From the NCBI RefSeq assembly GCF_036898095.1, contig NC_090750.1, forward strand, positions 90,867,434 through 90,931,433: a stretch of 64,000 bases of DNA, in the 5' to 3' direction. Made by a program: the position numbers and the translations under genes. The number at the start of each line of letters is the position of its first letter. Positions within the stretch are counted from its first letter, which is position 1. This stretch comes from Palaemon carinicauda. Lineage: Eukaryota > Arthropoda > Malacostraca > Decapoda > Palaemonidae. The notes below the pieces were generated by a model that saw only the letters and a program-made list of their open reading frames with translations, was not told the DNA's origin and did no database searches. Below, piece by piece: positions 1 to 13,100 of this stretch.

Positions 1-1378
1 TATTCAATCTCATGTCTAAGGTCAAAATATCTAGTAACTTCAAATAGAAATAGTAGAATTTACAGCAGCAGCAAAGTAAAGCTACAGTACCATAGCTCAT
101 TAAGACGACAAAAAACACCTGACAAGTTATGGCTGCAGGGGACAAAGATAGCTGGAGCCAAAATCATAGATGCTCTCAAACCATTACCCTATATCAAGAC
201 AAAATATCCTTTGGGTTTGAACACTGGTAGAGGCATTTCACAGCAACAATAGAAGGGAAAATACTACAAAATGACGAAAATGCATCCTATTTCCAAATTA
301 AAGACAAAAGATTCAGGTAACAGTTTTAGTTTCATTCATCGAATTTGAGCTATAGGGCCCACTCAAGGGTCAGAAAGGTATTCTGTGCTAGAACCATGGA
401 GCGAAGAAACGGAACACTAGAGATAACGGGCACAAAAGGTAAGGAAGGTACTGGTGAGCAGGTATTTGTAAAAAGTCCAGATAAGTGGCCACTTACAAGG
501 CACAGGTGATAGGGCTGGCCCTGATACAGCAATATGTTAGCGTTCCCAGTGTTAGAAAATACCAATAAGCAAATAGGAGGTCGAATAGCCAATAGCAGAA
601 TATCATTAGAAAAATTTCATTCTTTAACTTGCCCTGGGAACGGAATGAAAATATTTCAATGCTTTTCACAAAAGGGGACTTAAAAGCACAAGAGGCTAAA
701 GGATTTGCATTAGCAGGCTTGTCTTTTCTGCTACACAATTTGGGACTACTTGTCAACTGTCCAAGAGGAACAGGTAGCAGAGTGTTATCTTTACAGCAGA
801 ACATGAAAATTAGACAAAACACACTGATCCAAATAACCAAAAAAGCATATGCTGTAACATAAAAGGCCAAAAGAACATTCGACAGACCCGACAAATGGCA
901 AAACAACAGAGGTTAAATCCATATAACCACAAAAAACATTAGCTGTAACATACAGCTCAAAACCCTGACATATCTGAGGACTTGAGGTTCCAGGAAATTA
1001 GTTTTGACTTGCAAACCTTGTCGACAATTTTCTTACTAAGCAACAATAGCAAATCCTACTCTTCAAAGTACAGTAATTATTAAATTCTCTCACGAACATC
1101 AAAGAATTAGTACCAATATTACTCCCTGTAAGACCATTGCACAAATTTTTACAGGCATAGGAACAAAAAGTTATTGCAACTCTTCAGTGACCTTCTAGCA
1201 AGTTCACAGACAATGTATGCAGCCATTCTTCGAAGCGAGTATCATTACTATTGATCATTGCAAGACGTGTTGATATACATGGCAAATAAGGGAAAACACC
1301 TAAAATTGTAAAAATAGACACAACAAATAATTGGATGCAACAGTTTAAGAATATTCAGGTAACCTAATGAATAAAAAT

Positions 1379-1383
<5 letters not shown>
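1..1383. other. Unrecognised AT-rich DNA
   Basis: No coding region with recognisable similarity. The two overlapping open stretches around 493-906 have low-complexity hydrophobic translations and no family motif, so I do not call genes. Confidence 0.5.

Positions 1384-1467
<84 letters not shown>
1384..1467. repeat. (AG)n microsatellite, about 84 bp
   Basis: Uninterrupted GA dinucleotides, followed by GATC and A-rich DNA. Confidence 0.97.
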
Positions 1468-1469
<2 letters not shown>

Positions 1470-2039
1470 AATAAAACACAAGAACCATTTTTATTAAAAA
1501 AAAAAAATTGACTCAAAATATATACAGTACAATACATATATAAAAAATCAAAATGTATTTAACAATTCATTATTGTCTATCTACGTACGAAGCCACAGTA
1601 CATGAAAGAAACTTTTTTTTGTGGCTCAAAAGTAATGATTACATAGTTTTTGATTTGCAATAATTCAACATCAATCAGTTTTATAAAAATACAGAAAATA
1701 AATCTGACCCTTTAAAGACATTGGGAAAGAGTAGCAAGAATTACAGGAACGCTGCCTACCCAGTACTGCGACGGAAGTGCCACCGACACAGACCTAAATG
1801 GTGACTCAGAAATGGAGAGCTGCTTTTAAGGATGCTATGTGTAGGTACAGCATAGGCGAAGGAAATGATAATGGATAAGTAATTTGAAATGGTGCCAAAG
1901 AAAAAGGGATACAGTTTGTGAAAACTGGGTTAAAAGAGAAAGAAGTTTATAATATTCAGTAAAAATGAGGGACAGAAAAAAGTTTATATTTAGAAAAAAA
2001 AAAAAAGAAAAAAAGGGAGGGAGGGATAAGCAATTTGAT

Positions 2040-3345
2040 ACCGTATATTTCCACGTATGAGGTTATCCTTGAATCCTGAAATTCACCCCTGAAAATTGGG
2101 GGTCGTCTTATACAACCGATATGAAAGTGACACCTTAAATTCCCAGTGATGTTTATTGGTAGGCTGACCTAGGCCTCTCTATGATAACTGATAATAAAGG
2201 TAACCAAACTACTGTATATTTATCTTAACATATCCTCGACAAATTTATGATAAACAGCGTATTTGAGCATATCAACAATGAAATCAACTCTTATCTATGG
2301 GAGGAGTCCAGCTGAGAGAAGGTAAACTGTTATTGTAACATTTTCTGCAACCTTTATCTATCTCTAACCATTCGATAATTTTAATGATAGGGTTAATGAA
2401 GGTAATATATTTGTATCAGTATAATGCTAATTTTTCATTGAAAATTCATCATAAATCAACTACCTTCACTCTTTCTCTAATCCCACACCATCTTCTGTCA
2501 CACTGAACGTTCTAGCGGCACCACAAATGTTTGATTCCTTGGCTGCCTATATAACTTTTAAAACTAGCCTCATACCTTCATAATTTTGCAAGTGGTTCCA
2601 TAATTCACGTGGATACAAGTTGATAAAAATATTAAACCGATTTACAACTGAAGTTAGGAAAAATATTTTGGAAATGAAACTTATCATTGGTCATAGTTAA
2701 AAAAAATCATAAGACTGAAATTGTCGTAAATTAGCATGCTGTCATTAGCGGTAGTGTTATTCTTGAACAAATGCAAACAAAACGGTTAGTAAAATATTTG
2801 TAATTACATCATCTCAACTTTAAAAATCTCTTAGTATCATTAGTTATCGATTGGATATATATATATATATATATATACGTTCATTAGTTTAAGACTGGTA
2901 ATGAAACACAAACAAAACAATGGTTTCTATTTTAGGCGGCATATTTAGGACAAACATGATATAAGATCGCCTTTATTTATTATATTTCGAGTTTCCGAGG
3001 ATAAAAAACAATATCAATAACATTACATAACTCATATGTGGTAAGATTTCTGTTGTTGCAAACGCTAACCTATACTGTACACAATTGTGCAAATACGTTC
3101 ATTGTTCGTTATGATTGATGGTGAAACGTACACAAAATGATTTCAGTGTTTGGCTACTACTTAGAAAAAAATATAAAATTCCCTTTATTCATTTTGGAAT
3201 TCTAAGGATACAGAAAAAGCTGACCTTTACAGTACACTAATGGCTTTGTTATCACCAGCCTTCTTAAACATCAGATATGACAATTAAAAATTTACCTTAG
3301 TTATCGACTTCATCTCATATGCGGAAATATACGGTTCAGTATGTT
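2040..3345. mobile_element. DNA transposon with about 22-bp TIRs, non-autonomous
   Basis: The left end ACCGTATATTTCCACGTATG (about 2040) is matched in inverse orientation by CATATGCGGAAATATACGGT ending about 3345. The roughly 1.3 kb between holds an (AT)n block (2855-2878) and no recognisable ORF. Part of its interior (around 2950, CATGATATAAGATCGCC) resembles the interior of the pogo-like MITE at 5527-6270, so I infer a related Tc1/mariner-pogo family. A target duplication is not obvious. Confidence 0.5.
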
Positions 3346-3434
3346 GCCAAAGAATAGAGAGTAATGTACATGAATATTACGTTGAAAAAAAAGGGCAGAG
3401 AAGTTTATCATATTTAGGAGTGGAGTCTAAAAGA

Positions 3435-5290
3435 AAATTTTTAATAAATTTGTATTTTTCTTTACCATACAGTCCTGAGACTTTTAATAATATGACTTCA
3501 GTGGAGCTGAAATGGCCAACTAGTTTTTTATAAGGTATATAAAGCCAACTGCCAGGTTGTGGGTAATCCCTGCCCTTCACTTTAACCAAGTAATTGTGCA
3601 AAGGAACAAAGTCATAACTCCTGTAAGCCTCTTAACCACCTGAGCATAAGGATGTCACAGGTGCTTGGCTAGGCTTCCCCTAGGGGCTAGTGAACAGGTC
3701 TAAGAAGAATCTATATCTTTCTCCGTGTGTCCCATTGTATAGGCATTATTTGAGAAATGGGAGTATAGATTCTATGCATCGCTCCCTTGTACAGAAGAAT
3801 GGTTCTGTTGGTGTTAAGGAAGAGGTGCTGACACTTAGGCCTGAGGTAATGGGTCCTCATTAGATAGCACCTTAAAACCATGACAGGACCCAAAAGCTAT
3901 CTCCACTCGATTTCCAGCTGTCACTTCATGTAGAGAGGGGATAGAGAAGGTCTCAAACCTGAAATCGTACACCACAAAATTCTGGGTTTAGCCACAAACT
4001 CTTGCACAAACTAAAAAAAAATCACCTTCCAACCTTCAGTGTGAGTGACAAAGAGATCCTGTGGAACTCACCTATTCTAGGACTTAAAGGCTTAGAAAAA
4101 GAAGACAGTCTCAAGGGTTAGATCTCTGTCTAATGTCATCTCAAAGGCTCAAAGGGGGTACATGTAAGGGCCTTAAGAACCATAGTCACGTCCCACTTTG
4201 GGGTGGGCAAAAAGACTGCCCAACGCTCTTCATGAGCACAGACAACTCTTTGAGCAGAAAAGTATACATTTCTGCCGGAAGACTGTACAAGGTTGAGTGG
4301 CAGCCTGTGTCAGCTACTTCCTTTAGTGAAAGAAGATGAAGAAATTCAAAATCTGCACTAGAGACGCTCCGATCAGAGAAGTAGCCCTTCTATGACCACA
4401 ACCGCAGAAGAGAGACTGCTTCTGTGGTACACAGCTACTGAGGACTATGGCAGGTATCCAGACATCTGTTGAGTCTCATAAAAAACCCTTTTGTTCAATG
4501 GAGATACGGGATGGCTTCCAACTGTTTACGGATTGGTGGCAAAGGTGTGCAAGCAAACCTAGGGGTGTTGGAGGATACCTAGAAGCCCTGCCTACATCTG
4601 GAAAGGGGGATGATGCAGGGAGTTTCAAATTTTGCAACATGACGAACAAGTAGATCCACTCCGACAACAGCGATTGAATGCATAACTCTTTCACAGAATG
4701 TACCTGGATGACAACTCTACAGTATGAAACGTCACCGAGATGTCAGCTTGCAAAGGGGGTTGCAAAACCAGCATGTTGACGTAAGCTGCTAAGGTGTTAT
4801 TGACGTTTCTCAGCACTCCCAAGAACCTCTTTAAATGCTTGCAGGACCAGAAATACTTCTTATATTTCTAAGACATTGATGAGTAGCTGGTCTTCCGATC
4901 CCACTCCTGGGACAACCAGGTTTGCGCCCCACCCTTCCATTCGATGTATCTGAGAATAGCTGCACGTACGGAGACGAGGAGTCGAGAAGGACTCCCCATG
5001 CAAGGTTCTCCTTGTTCAGCCACAAAGCAAAATAGTCCCAAGCCTCCTGCCCACTGGAACAGGAAGATTGGGTGATCCTTGTAGGCTAACCAGTGATCCT
5101 TCAAACATTGGTATGATCCTTGAAGAACGACCTTCTCCAACAAAGGAAGGTGGTTGAGTAGACTCTCCAAGCACTGAGCTGGGAGTACTCTCGTGGAGAG
5201 GAACGGCTGCATTATGTCCTCGAGCTTCCTGATGTAATCGTCTGAAGGAAAGACTTGGCCTTCTTGCTCCTCAATGTAAAGGTCCACCTA
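3435..5290 (-). mobile_element. DIRS element F, old relic
   Basis: Minus-strand translations align with the tyrosine recombinase and RT/RNase H of DIRS B despite many stops: a piece at 3893-3711 resembles the recombinase stretch CPVRCLRYYLKRT, 4300-4130 the DNA complementary to its core, and 5287-4868 the RT-RNase H connection (FPSDDYIRKLEDIMQPFLS, then LFSDTSNGRVG in another frame). At the left, 3440-3580 is a decayed copy of the terminal repeat (TTTGTATTTTTC, then GAGCTGAAATGG). No Gag is visible. This is by far the most decayed DIRS copy. Confidence 0.7.
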
Positions 5291-5526
5291 CAGGAGGCTA
5301 TGATCTACTTTGTAACAACAGACACAATTGTAACAATTAAGCCCTTACGTAGTGATTGGATCTATTGTCAGTTTATCACAACCAAAAAGAATCTAATATA
5401 CACTTGCAACCCTGCTTCTCTCTACTGTTAGAAGAGAATTGCTACATATTGAGCAGCCAACAAATCGTGTCGACATGAGAATAGTTACAGATGGCTTCAA
5501 ACTATTGGAACCTACATATATGTCTA

Positions 5527-5610
5527 CAGTGAACCCTCGCTACTTCGCGGTTCGACCATCGCGGATTCACCACTTCGCGGATTTTTTCCATAACCCATAT
5601 ACATACAGTA

Positions 5611-5686
<76 letters not shown>

Positions 5687-5774
5687 CATGTATTTATGTA
5701 TATATGTATGTATGTATATATGTAGGTATGTATATGTGTATACATATAAATATATATATATATAATATATATAT

Positions 5775-5859
<85 letters not shown>

Positions 5860-6270
5860 ATCTAAAGTAGGAAGATGTGATGTAGTTCTAAGGGAATAGT
5901 ATGGGAAATATGTCTGGGTAATAAGCAAAGCTCTACCTCCAGTTTGTTTCTTCATTATGATCAGAGATAAATGTAAACAAAACATTGGTTGCCATTTTTT
6001 ATCGTGCTTTTTAGCGTGTTTAGGAAACGCATGATATAAAATTGCCTTTAATATTTGTGCCTGTTTTAGTTTAGGGTACTGTAGTACATGCATTAAGTGT
6101 TCTGTACATTAAAGGGTAGTTTGTTAACAGTACTACGTACAAGGGAAGGTTTTAAAAGTCTGAATATACATGTTGAATAAATAGGTAAATATGGTGTCAC
6201 TACTTCGCGGATTTTCACCTATCGCGGCCGCGTCTGGAACCTATCTACCGCGATAAACGAGGGTTCACTG
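5527..6270. mobile_element. pogo/Tigger-like MITE, 744 bp, TA target
   Basis: Starts CAGTGAACCCTCGCTACTTCG and ends with the inverse CGATAAACGAGGGTTCACTG, flanked by TA on both sides (5525-5526 and 6271-6272). ACTTCGCGGATTTT subterminal motifs occur near both ends. The interior is largely an (AT)n array plus non-coding DNA; no transposase is left. TA targets and CAGTG termini are the hallmark of Tc1/mariner-pogo elements. Confidence 0.85.
5617..5862. repeat. (AT)n / (GTAT)n compound microsatellite inside the MITE
   Basis: About 245 bp of TA dinucleotides with GTATGTAT interruptions. All open reading frames over it are low-complexity artefacts. Confidence 0.95.
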
Positions 6271-7183
6271 TACTTTAAATATTCGGCCCCAAGACTATAT
6301 AATAAGCTCCCATGAAACATTCGAATGATTGAAGACATTAAGGCTTTCAAGAGGAAACTGAAGACTTTTTTATTTAAAAAATCATACAACAGTGATGATT
6401 TAACAGTAAATGAACAATACGTGATCTGAAACGATAAATACTCTGAAGGAACAAGGTAAAACGACAACGGAGGTCCTTTAGAGAGTAGGGTTCTCCTGCT
6501 GTATAAGACTGGAAAAGAAACCATCAAAGTAAGTGAGTAAAGACGATATCACAAATTTTAAGTAATTTGTATTTCTCCTAACAGTACTTACCTCGAACTA
6601 CTTTCTTGAGAGTATCTGGGATCTCTTCCCATCCGACCAGAGTTTTGTGTAGTTTACCCTATTCCCGTTTTCTATGAGGGGTAACCTTAGGCGGAGTGAT
6701 ACGCGCCCTGAGGCTAACCCCGGGTCAGAGAGCATGCTTGCTCAAGTCTCGACCTCCATTAAGTTCTAGGCAGCTTAGGTTTCTAAGAAGTCCAGTAAGG
6801 CACTCGGGGAAGGAAGGGTGGGCCATTACCCGAAAGTAGTTCGAGTTAAGTACTGTTAGGAAAAATACAAATTACTTAATATTTGTGATTTGTTCCATCA
6901 CGGAGTACTTACCTCGAACTACTTACTTAGGAGACTTATACTTAAGGGAAAGACGAGAAAAGAGGTAAAACTACACAAAAAACTTATGTTAGTGTCTAAG
7001 TAACTCACCTCTGCAAGAAATCCTCAGAGACATGTCATTTCAATGACAGCGTATCTTATAGCCGACTCAGGGGGCTATCGGAGTCAATTTTTAAGCGGAA
7101 ACGGGAAGGAAGAACAAGGGGGTTAAGAAATGAACCTGTGTCTCTTGGACTTACTACCCGCGATTATCACTGAGGCTATACCT

Positions 7184-9094
7184 TTAAATCGTTTGGAGCG
7201 CGGAAATGACGGTACCAATCGAGAACCCGTCCAGGAATTTTCTTGAATAGTCCTTCAAGTAGTGAGCTGTGAAGGTTGATTGGTTAGCCCAGGTGCCTGC
7301 TCTCAGGATCTGGCCCACTGCCATATTCTTCTCGAATGCCAACGACGTACTTAGGCCCCTAATGTCGTGGGGTCTGGGTTTGCCCCTCAGTGGAATCCCT
7401 GCGCTACTGTAGGCACTGATAATCACCTGCCGCAACCAGAAGGAGATAGTGTTTTTCGAGACTGGGTCTGTGGAAACAAAAAGACTTTTGATCCCGGGTT
7501 GAAGTCTGGCTGTCCTCTACAGCCGCAAGTCCGTCGGGTTGTCCGACCGAGCGATTGCTGGCACTGAGAAGCCCCTCAAACCTGGGGTCCCACACGGCTG
7601 GATTCTGGGTCTTTGCTACGAAGGATGGCACGAACCTGAAGGTAGCTTCTCGCCAACCCTTCGAGTGTGAAACCTTGTAAGACAGTTCATGAATCTCCCC
7701 TACTCGTTTTGCTGAGGCCAACGCCAGCAGAAAAACTGTTTTGAGGGTAAGGTCCTTGTCCACGATGTCTTTTAGGGGTTCGAAGGGCGGTTCTGACAAT
7801 GTCTTCAGGACTCAGGCCACGTCCCACTGTGGCACCCTAACGGCTTGGGGGGGGGGGGGGGGGGGCACGACTGCTCGAAGCTCTTGATGAGCATCGAGAT
7901 GTGTCTAGAGGTACCCAGGTCGATGCCCTTCAGGAGGAAGACTTGGCCTAGCGCAGCCCGGACCCCTTTGATGGCCGGGATGGACATGTTAACCACGTCC
8001 CTGAGATAGACCAGGAAGTCCGCTATCTCTGGGATAGAGGCCCTCAGTGGTTTGATGTTCTTAAAGATGCACCATCTAGTAAAAGTGGCCCACTTTGCCT
8101 GGTAGAACGCTGCCGATGATCGTCTCAGATAGCTTGACATCCTCGCTGCCGTTCCCGATGAATAGCCTTCCTTCCTCAGGAGATGCTCGATAACCTCCAC
8201 GCGTGAAGACGGAGGGACCGAGGGTTCTCGTGGAACCTTTGTAAGTGGGGCTGCCGGAGTAGGTCTGGTGTGTCCTTTAGATCCACGAACCATTCTCTCT
8301 CCGGCCACCAGGGCGCTACCAAAGTCATCTACAGGTTGTCCGCCCGCCGTACTCTGTTGACGACTTGTCTGAGCATCCCGAAGGGAAGGAAGGCGTACAC
8401 GTCGAGGTTGTCCCAAGGGTGTTGGAAGGCGTCCTCGAACGCCGCTTCTGGGTCTGGCACAGGAGAACAAAACACGGGGAGCTGTGCGTTCAGTCTCGTT
8501 GCGAAGAGATCCATCACTGGCGATCCCCATTTCTGAATGATGGCTTTGGCCACTTCCGGGTGTAGAGACCATTCGGACCCTACTACTTGTCCCATCCTGC
8601 TGAGACCATCGGCCAGGACGTTCCTCTTTCCTGGAACGAACCTTGCTGAAATTCTGATCTTCTCCCCTTCGGCCCATTCCAGAAGTTCCAACGTGAGGAT
8701 GCACAACTCCTTCGATTTTAGTCCTCCTTGCTTCTTTATGTAGGCCACCACCGTGGCGTTGTCGCACATCAGTGCCACGGTGTTCCCCTGGAGTAGGTGG
8801 GCAAACTCCCGGCATGCCCTTCGCACTGCCCTCATTTCTAGAACGTTTATGTGTTGGGTTTTCTCCTCGTCCGTCCAACTTCCTCTTGCTGATCTTCTGA
8901 GGAGATGGGCACCCCACCCCTCCTTGGATGCATCCATGAACAGGAGTATCTCCGGAGGGTCGGCTGCGAAGGGCATCCCCTTGAGTGTGTTCGATCTGAC
9001 GCGCCACCACTCCATGGTTCCTTTCGTCTCCGGGAAAACTGGGATCACTTTGTGGGGGGAGTCTCTCTGGTTCCAAAGCTCTTTCAGATTCCAC
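7184..9094 (-). pseudogene. DIRS A tyrosine recombinase
   Basis: Core-binding part SYLRRSSAAFYQAKWATFTR, EIADFLVYLRDVVN; catalytic domain with ASAKRVGEIHEL (Arg), RPHDIRG (His-x-x-Arg) and FTAHYLKD (Tyr). The recombinase performs integration in place of a DDE integrase. The reading frame breaks at a run of 19 G (7847-7865) and again near 7430. The upstream part overlaps the RNase H frame. Confidence 0.88.
7847..7865. repeat. Poly-G tract of 19
   Basis: Nineteen consecutive G. On the coding (minus) strand this is poly-C, giving a run of prolines and the frame break in the DIRS A recombinase. Its length may be unreliable in the assembly. Confidence 0.95.
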
Positions 9095-10022
9095 TGGACA
9101 CCCCTGAGTTTGAGTCTCCCCTGGGGGACCAGTTTCTCCAATGACACGAAGTGGCCTATCAGTCTCTGCCAGTCCTTCGCTCTCCTGGGCTGGCCCGACA
9201 GGAAGGGACGGAGGATCTGGTCAAGTTGTCTAGTCTCTCCCCGGAAGGGAAGGCTCTCGCCAACCGTGAGTCTAGGACCATACAGAGGTAGGTCATCCTG
9301 GTGGAGGGTATCAATTGGGACTTCTCCAGGTTGATGATGATACCCAGGACGTTGCAGAACCGCAGCAGCTTCGCGCCTTGCTCCCTCAGTACTTCCCCTG
9401 AGGCTGAAAGTAACAACCAGTCGTCCAGGTACCGAATCAGGCGGATACCCTGTTCGTGTGCCCAGGCTGAGACCGTTGTGAAGACTCTCATGAAGACCTG
9501 AGGTGCTGTTGACAATCCGAAGCAGAGGGTCTTGAACTGCGACGTCTGGGAACCCCATTTCACCCTTAGGTACTTCCTGGTGGAGGGGTGAACTGGAATC
9601 TGGAAGTATGCGTCCTTGAGGTCTATGGACATCATGAAGTCCCCTTCCCTCAAGGACGCTAGGACCGACTTCGGGGTGTCCATCTTGAAGTCGGTCTTGT
9701 ACACAAACTTGTTGAGGGCTGAGAGGTCTATGACCGGTCTCCATCCCCCAGTCGCTTTCTCCATCAGGAACAGCCTGCTGTAGAACCCCGGGCCCGGATC
9801 CTTGACTGGCTCTACCGCCCCTTTCGCCAGCATCGCTGAGACCTCCTCTGCAGGGCTGTCCTTCTCAAGGGGTCCTTGGGAGCCAACCACTCTGCCTGTT
9901 GATCTGGTATTAGGGGTGGGGGATCTGCTAGGAAGGATAACCTGTACCCTTCTTTCAAGACTGCTACGGTCCACGGGTCCGCCCCGTGGTCCTTCCATGC
10001 TTGCCAAGAATGTCTGAAGCAT
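8329..10022 (-). pseudogene. DIRS A reverse transcriptase / RNase H / methyltransferase-like
   Basis: RT: VIDLSALNKFVYKTDFKM, SIDLKDAYFQIPVHP, FGLSTAPQVFMRVF and the YLDDW catalytic box, followed after a frame change near 9240 by RNase H (LLFMDASKEGWGAH, NVLEMRAV, LMCDNATVVAYI) and a C-terminal region with DLFATRLNAQLP and YAFLPF, where B, C and D have YAFPPF. The final region corresponds to the DAM-like methyltransferase module described for DIRS1 elements. The frame change makes this a pseudogene as read. Confidence 0.88.
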
Positions 10023-10029
10023 CCCCCCA

Positions 10030-12737
10030 CCTGAGGCTTCAGCAGGAGTAGGGGGCCTCTCCCCCCTATCTTCTTCTAGAGGCGTGGCCTGATCGCCCTC
10101 TTCTGGCCCCTGCGTAGGAAGGCCTAAACGAAGACTGAGCCGGGGCTGTTCCCCTACTGGAGGGCTGTGGTGGCTGCGACCAGGCCGTAGTAGGGATGTC
10201 TCTCCTGGGCTGGCTAGGCGAAGCCCGAGGACGGCGGGGAACGTCGGATTTGGTTCTTCTGTGGGTGGGTCTTCTCGCTGGAGGGGGTCTGGAATCTTCG
10301 GTGTCCTTCAGTTTCCTGACCCGTTCGATTGTTTCTTCTGCCGCTTTCAGGGGGAAAATTGAATCGTCCCACAGGGGCAGGCTCCTCAGGGACCTCGCTT
10401 CCCTGTCGGGGAGGTGCCTGGTGATTTTATTGAGGACTGTCTCTCTCCTCCGCAGAACCCAGTTGGCGGCCTGTGCGAGAGACTAGTACGACAAGAACTT
10501 CAGGGCCTTACCTCCAGAGCTAATCAACTCCTTCAGTAAGGCCTGGTTCTCTGGGATAGTGAGGTCGTAGGAGGACTGGACGCCTACTAGCGTGGAAGCA
10601 CACCAATCCAGCCACGAAGACAAGTTTACGAGGTCCTTAGCTATCTCCTCCATCATGGTCGCCTCTGACGGAGAGAAACAGACTGGTGCTGTAGAGGCCC
10701 TTTCTTACGCTGCTCCTTGGCCTAAAACGGCGACTGCTGGCTCCACCGTACAAGCACCTGCACGATGTCCTCCGGCAGGTAGAATTTGCTCTGCGACTTC
10801 AGGCCCTGAAGCAGCTTGGAGGAACTCTGGGTCTTAGGGGCTTCGGCATGGTTGGCCACGATCTTATTCACGTGGGCCCTACCTAGCCTAACGTCCCTGG
10901 CTAACGGGAGCTCTAGAGAGGGTCTCTGCTGGACGGGGGCATCCACTAGCCTGCTGAGACTCGATTGCCAGAATTCTTCGGAAGAGGGCTCGGGCTCGTC
11001 CAACCTATGATGCCTCCTGATGAGCCCTATCACCACCCCTGTAGGCTGACACCTCCGCTGCCGAACCCTCTACATGGTCGTCCATCTCCTCCGTAGGGCG
11101 TCCAACTGCTTGAGACGGGGTCCCTCTGACGGAGGACTCCGTACGGGGGGAAGGAGACGACTTAATCCGCTCCGACTCCTGTGGCTCTGGACGTAGGGCG
11201 GGCATCGCCGTCGAGACGGGGGCCTCCGTCCTAGGTCTATCCTTCATCGCGGAGGTCCAGGCATCCACGGGTCTACTCGACAAGGGGAGTCGCTTCTCAC
11301 GATCCTGCCGATTCGAAGATAACTTGGGGGTCGAGACGAGGCTGCCAGACCGAGGGGGCGACTCTCTCCGCTGGGCGGATGGAGCCGGAACCCTCGCGGA
11401 CTTATGCCTGTCCGCTGGGACCTGAAGCGACGACTCCCTCCGTCGGTCGTATCTGCCGTAGGATGCGTATCTCTCCGGCGAATGAGTCCTAGGGTGCCAA
11501 CTTAAGGAGCTCGGTACTGCTGACAGCTCGATGAGTTTACTGCGTGGGATGACCACCCATTCTTACCCCGGGGAGCCACTTCACCTATATTTTCTTCTGG
11601 GGGATCGGGATCGTCTAACCACGTGGCGGGACCAGGAGGGGGATCGGGATCGTCTACCCACGTGGCGGGACCAGGAGGGGGATCGGGATCGTCTACCCAC
11701 GTGGCGGGACCAGGAGGGGGATCGGGATCGTCTACCCACGTGGCGGGACCTGGAGGGAGATCGGGATCGTCTACCTACGTGGCGGGACCTGGAGGGGGAT
11801 CGGGATCGTCTACCCACGTGATGGGACCTGGAGCGGGTGCGAGAACGAGTGTCTCTCCTGCAGGACCTCTCGCGACGTCTATGAAGTTTCCTCCGGGCCT
11901 CGTCTTCCGAGGAGCAAGAAAGGACTTCGGCCAAAGATCCTGACGACCTGTAGGATCTCGCCGGCGGGCCCAACTCGCGTCGCGTCGTTGGAGGGTCCAC
12001 TCAACGCTCGATGGAAGAAGACGTCCGGAAGTGTAGCTGAAAGGCGCTGGAGGGGAGCGTGGGCATTCTTCGTTGGGGGACCAGGTTCCAAAGTGTTCTT
12101 CCATCCTCAACGGGGACTTGAAGGGCGTCTTCAGCGGTACCCACGCAAGGGAGTCCGACGGCAGCGAGTCTCTCTCTCAGCGGCACCTTCGGCTGCAGAA
12201 GCACCTGAAAAGCACGCCCAAGAGGCGGGAGAAGAGGTAGGAACAGTTTTACCCCACATAAGGTCTTCTGAGGAGACGGGCCCTGCTTGCACCAGGGCTT
12301 CGTCCCCCCCACACACTTCCGACCCTCCCTCAGGCCCCTCACTTGCCTGGGATGATGCCACAACCCCACTATCCTGCAACTCTGACTCCTGGGGAAGGGC
12401 CACAGGCCTCTTCCCCGCAACGGACTTACCTCGTCCCCTACTCTGGGTAGGGGAAGGTGGTAGGGAGGCTCGGTCTGACAACACGCCCGGCGAAGAGAAG
12501 AGAAGAGATGTTCTGCTTCTTAGGTGACCTCTTCGGCGCCGCCTTCTTTTTGGTGCCGTAACGCACACACACCACCTCATTCCAGGACACGCACTCCAGA
12601 CACGTAGCCGTAGGGGAACACATACTGCCCCTACATGACGAACACAAGGAGTGCGGGTCTACTTCAGGTTTCGACAGGAAAGCACTACACGATTTACCGG
12701 CCATAGGCCCAGGACAACGGCGGGGATGCTCCATCAC
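10030..12737 (-). pseudogene. DIRS A Gag-like ORF, frameshifted
   Basis: Starts MMEHPRRCPGPMAGKSC and continues with a cysteine/histidine cluster (HSLCSSC ... CLECVSWN) that parallels the Gag N-terminus of DIRS B and C, then KKKAAPKRSPKK. The middle (12000-11581) is a 13-residue repeat GRRSRSPSWSRHV in tandem, an arginine/serine-rich block. Later parts (11556-10190) are open in shifting frames. Assignment as Gag rests on position and on the shared N-terminal cluster. Several frameshifts are present. Confidence 0.7.
11603..11836. repeat. 39-bp minisatellite, about 6 copies, in DIRS A Gag
   Basis: GATCGGGATCG recurs at 11603, 11642, 11681 and 11720 and onward at a 39-bp spacing (13 codons). 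Units differ by few bases. It encodes the RSRSPSWSRHV repeat. Confidence 0.93.
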
Positions 12738-13100
12738 ACACTAGTAACGCACCGCGAGACACAGGAACGCAGAGGGAAAGAATAAGCTAAAGCACAAAGG
12801 TACCATGTGGGGACCGCGTGAGACACAAAGGGAAGTCGGGGACACAAAGGGTCGCACTGGGTTAAGGAGAGCGTCGAGATGATATCGCAACGCGACCAGA
12901 GAACTTACTGGAGGTCGAGACCTGAGCAAGCATGCTCTCTGACCCGGAGTTAGCCTTAGGGCGTATCACTCCGCCTGAGGTTACCCCTCATAGAAAATGG
13001 AAATAGGGTAAACTACACCAAACTCTGGTCGGATGGGAGGAGATCCCAGATACTCCTAAGAAAGTAGTTCGAGGTAAGTACTCTGTATTGGAACAAATCA

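Larger units (their letters stand above)
5450..6430 (+). pseudogene. LINE ORF2 C-terminal remnant split by a MITE
   Basis: After removing the MITE at 5527-6270, the plus strand reads TDGFKLLEPTY, then (frame-shifted) FKYSAPRLYNKLP, a stop, and EDIKAFKRKLKTFLFK. That is the typical C-terminal tail of CR1/L2/jockey-like LINE reverse transcriptases (SAPRLWNxLP...FKxxLKTHLF). It is a broken fragment with no upstream RT domain present. Confidence 0.6.
6549..13100 (-). mobile_element. DIRS element A, near full length
   Basis: DIRS1-type retrotransposon of about 6.55 kb, on the minus strand. Inverted terminal repeats lie at about 6584-6767 and 12899-13081 (for example AGCATGCTTGCTCA inverted as TGAGCAAGCATGCT). 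An internal complementary region at about 6836-6930 joins the extended sequences of the left and right ends (TTAGGAAAAATACAAATTAC next to TTTGTTCCATCACGGAGTAC), as expected for circle-mediated DIRS replication. Coding order on the minus strand is Gag, RT/RNase H/methyltransferase-like, tyrosine recombinase. It is a different family from B, C and E. Frameshifts in all ORFs make it non-autonomous now. Confidence 0.9.

Noticed and set aside
493..906. 137-codon open frame with hydrophobic segments
   Set aside because: No start context, family motif or codon-usage signal; an opposite-strand frame overlaps it equally well. Kept as unrecognised DNA.
5439..5865. Several overlapping open frames of alternating Ile and Tyr
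   Set aside because: They translate (AT)n and (GTAT)n microsatellite DNA; the same holds at 21320-21737 and 34623-34730.
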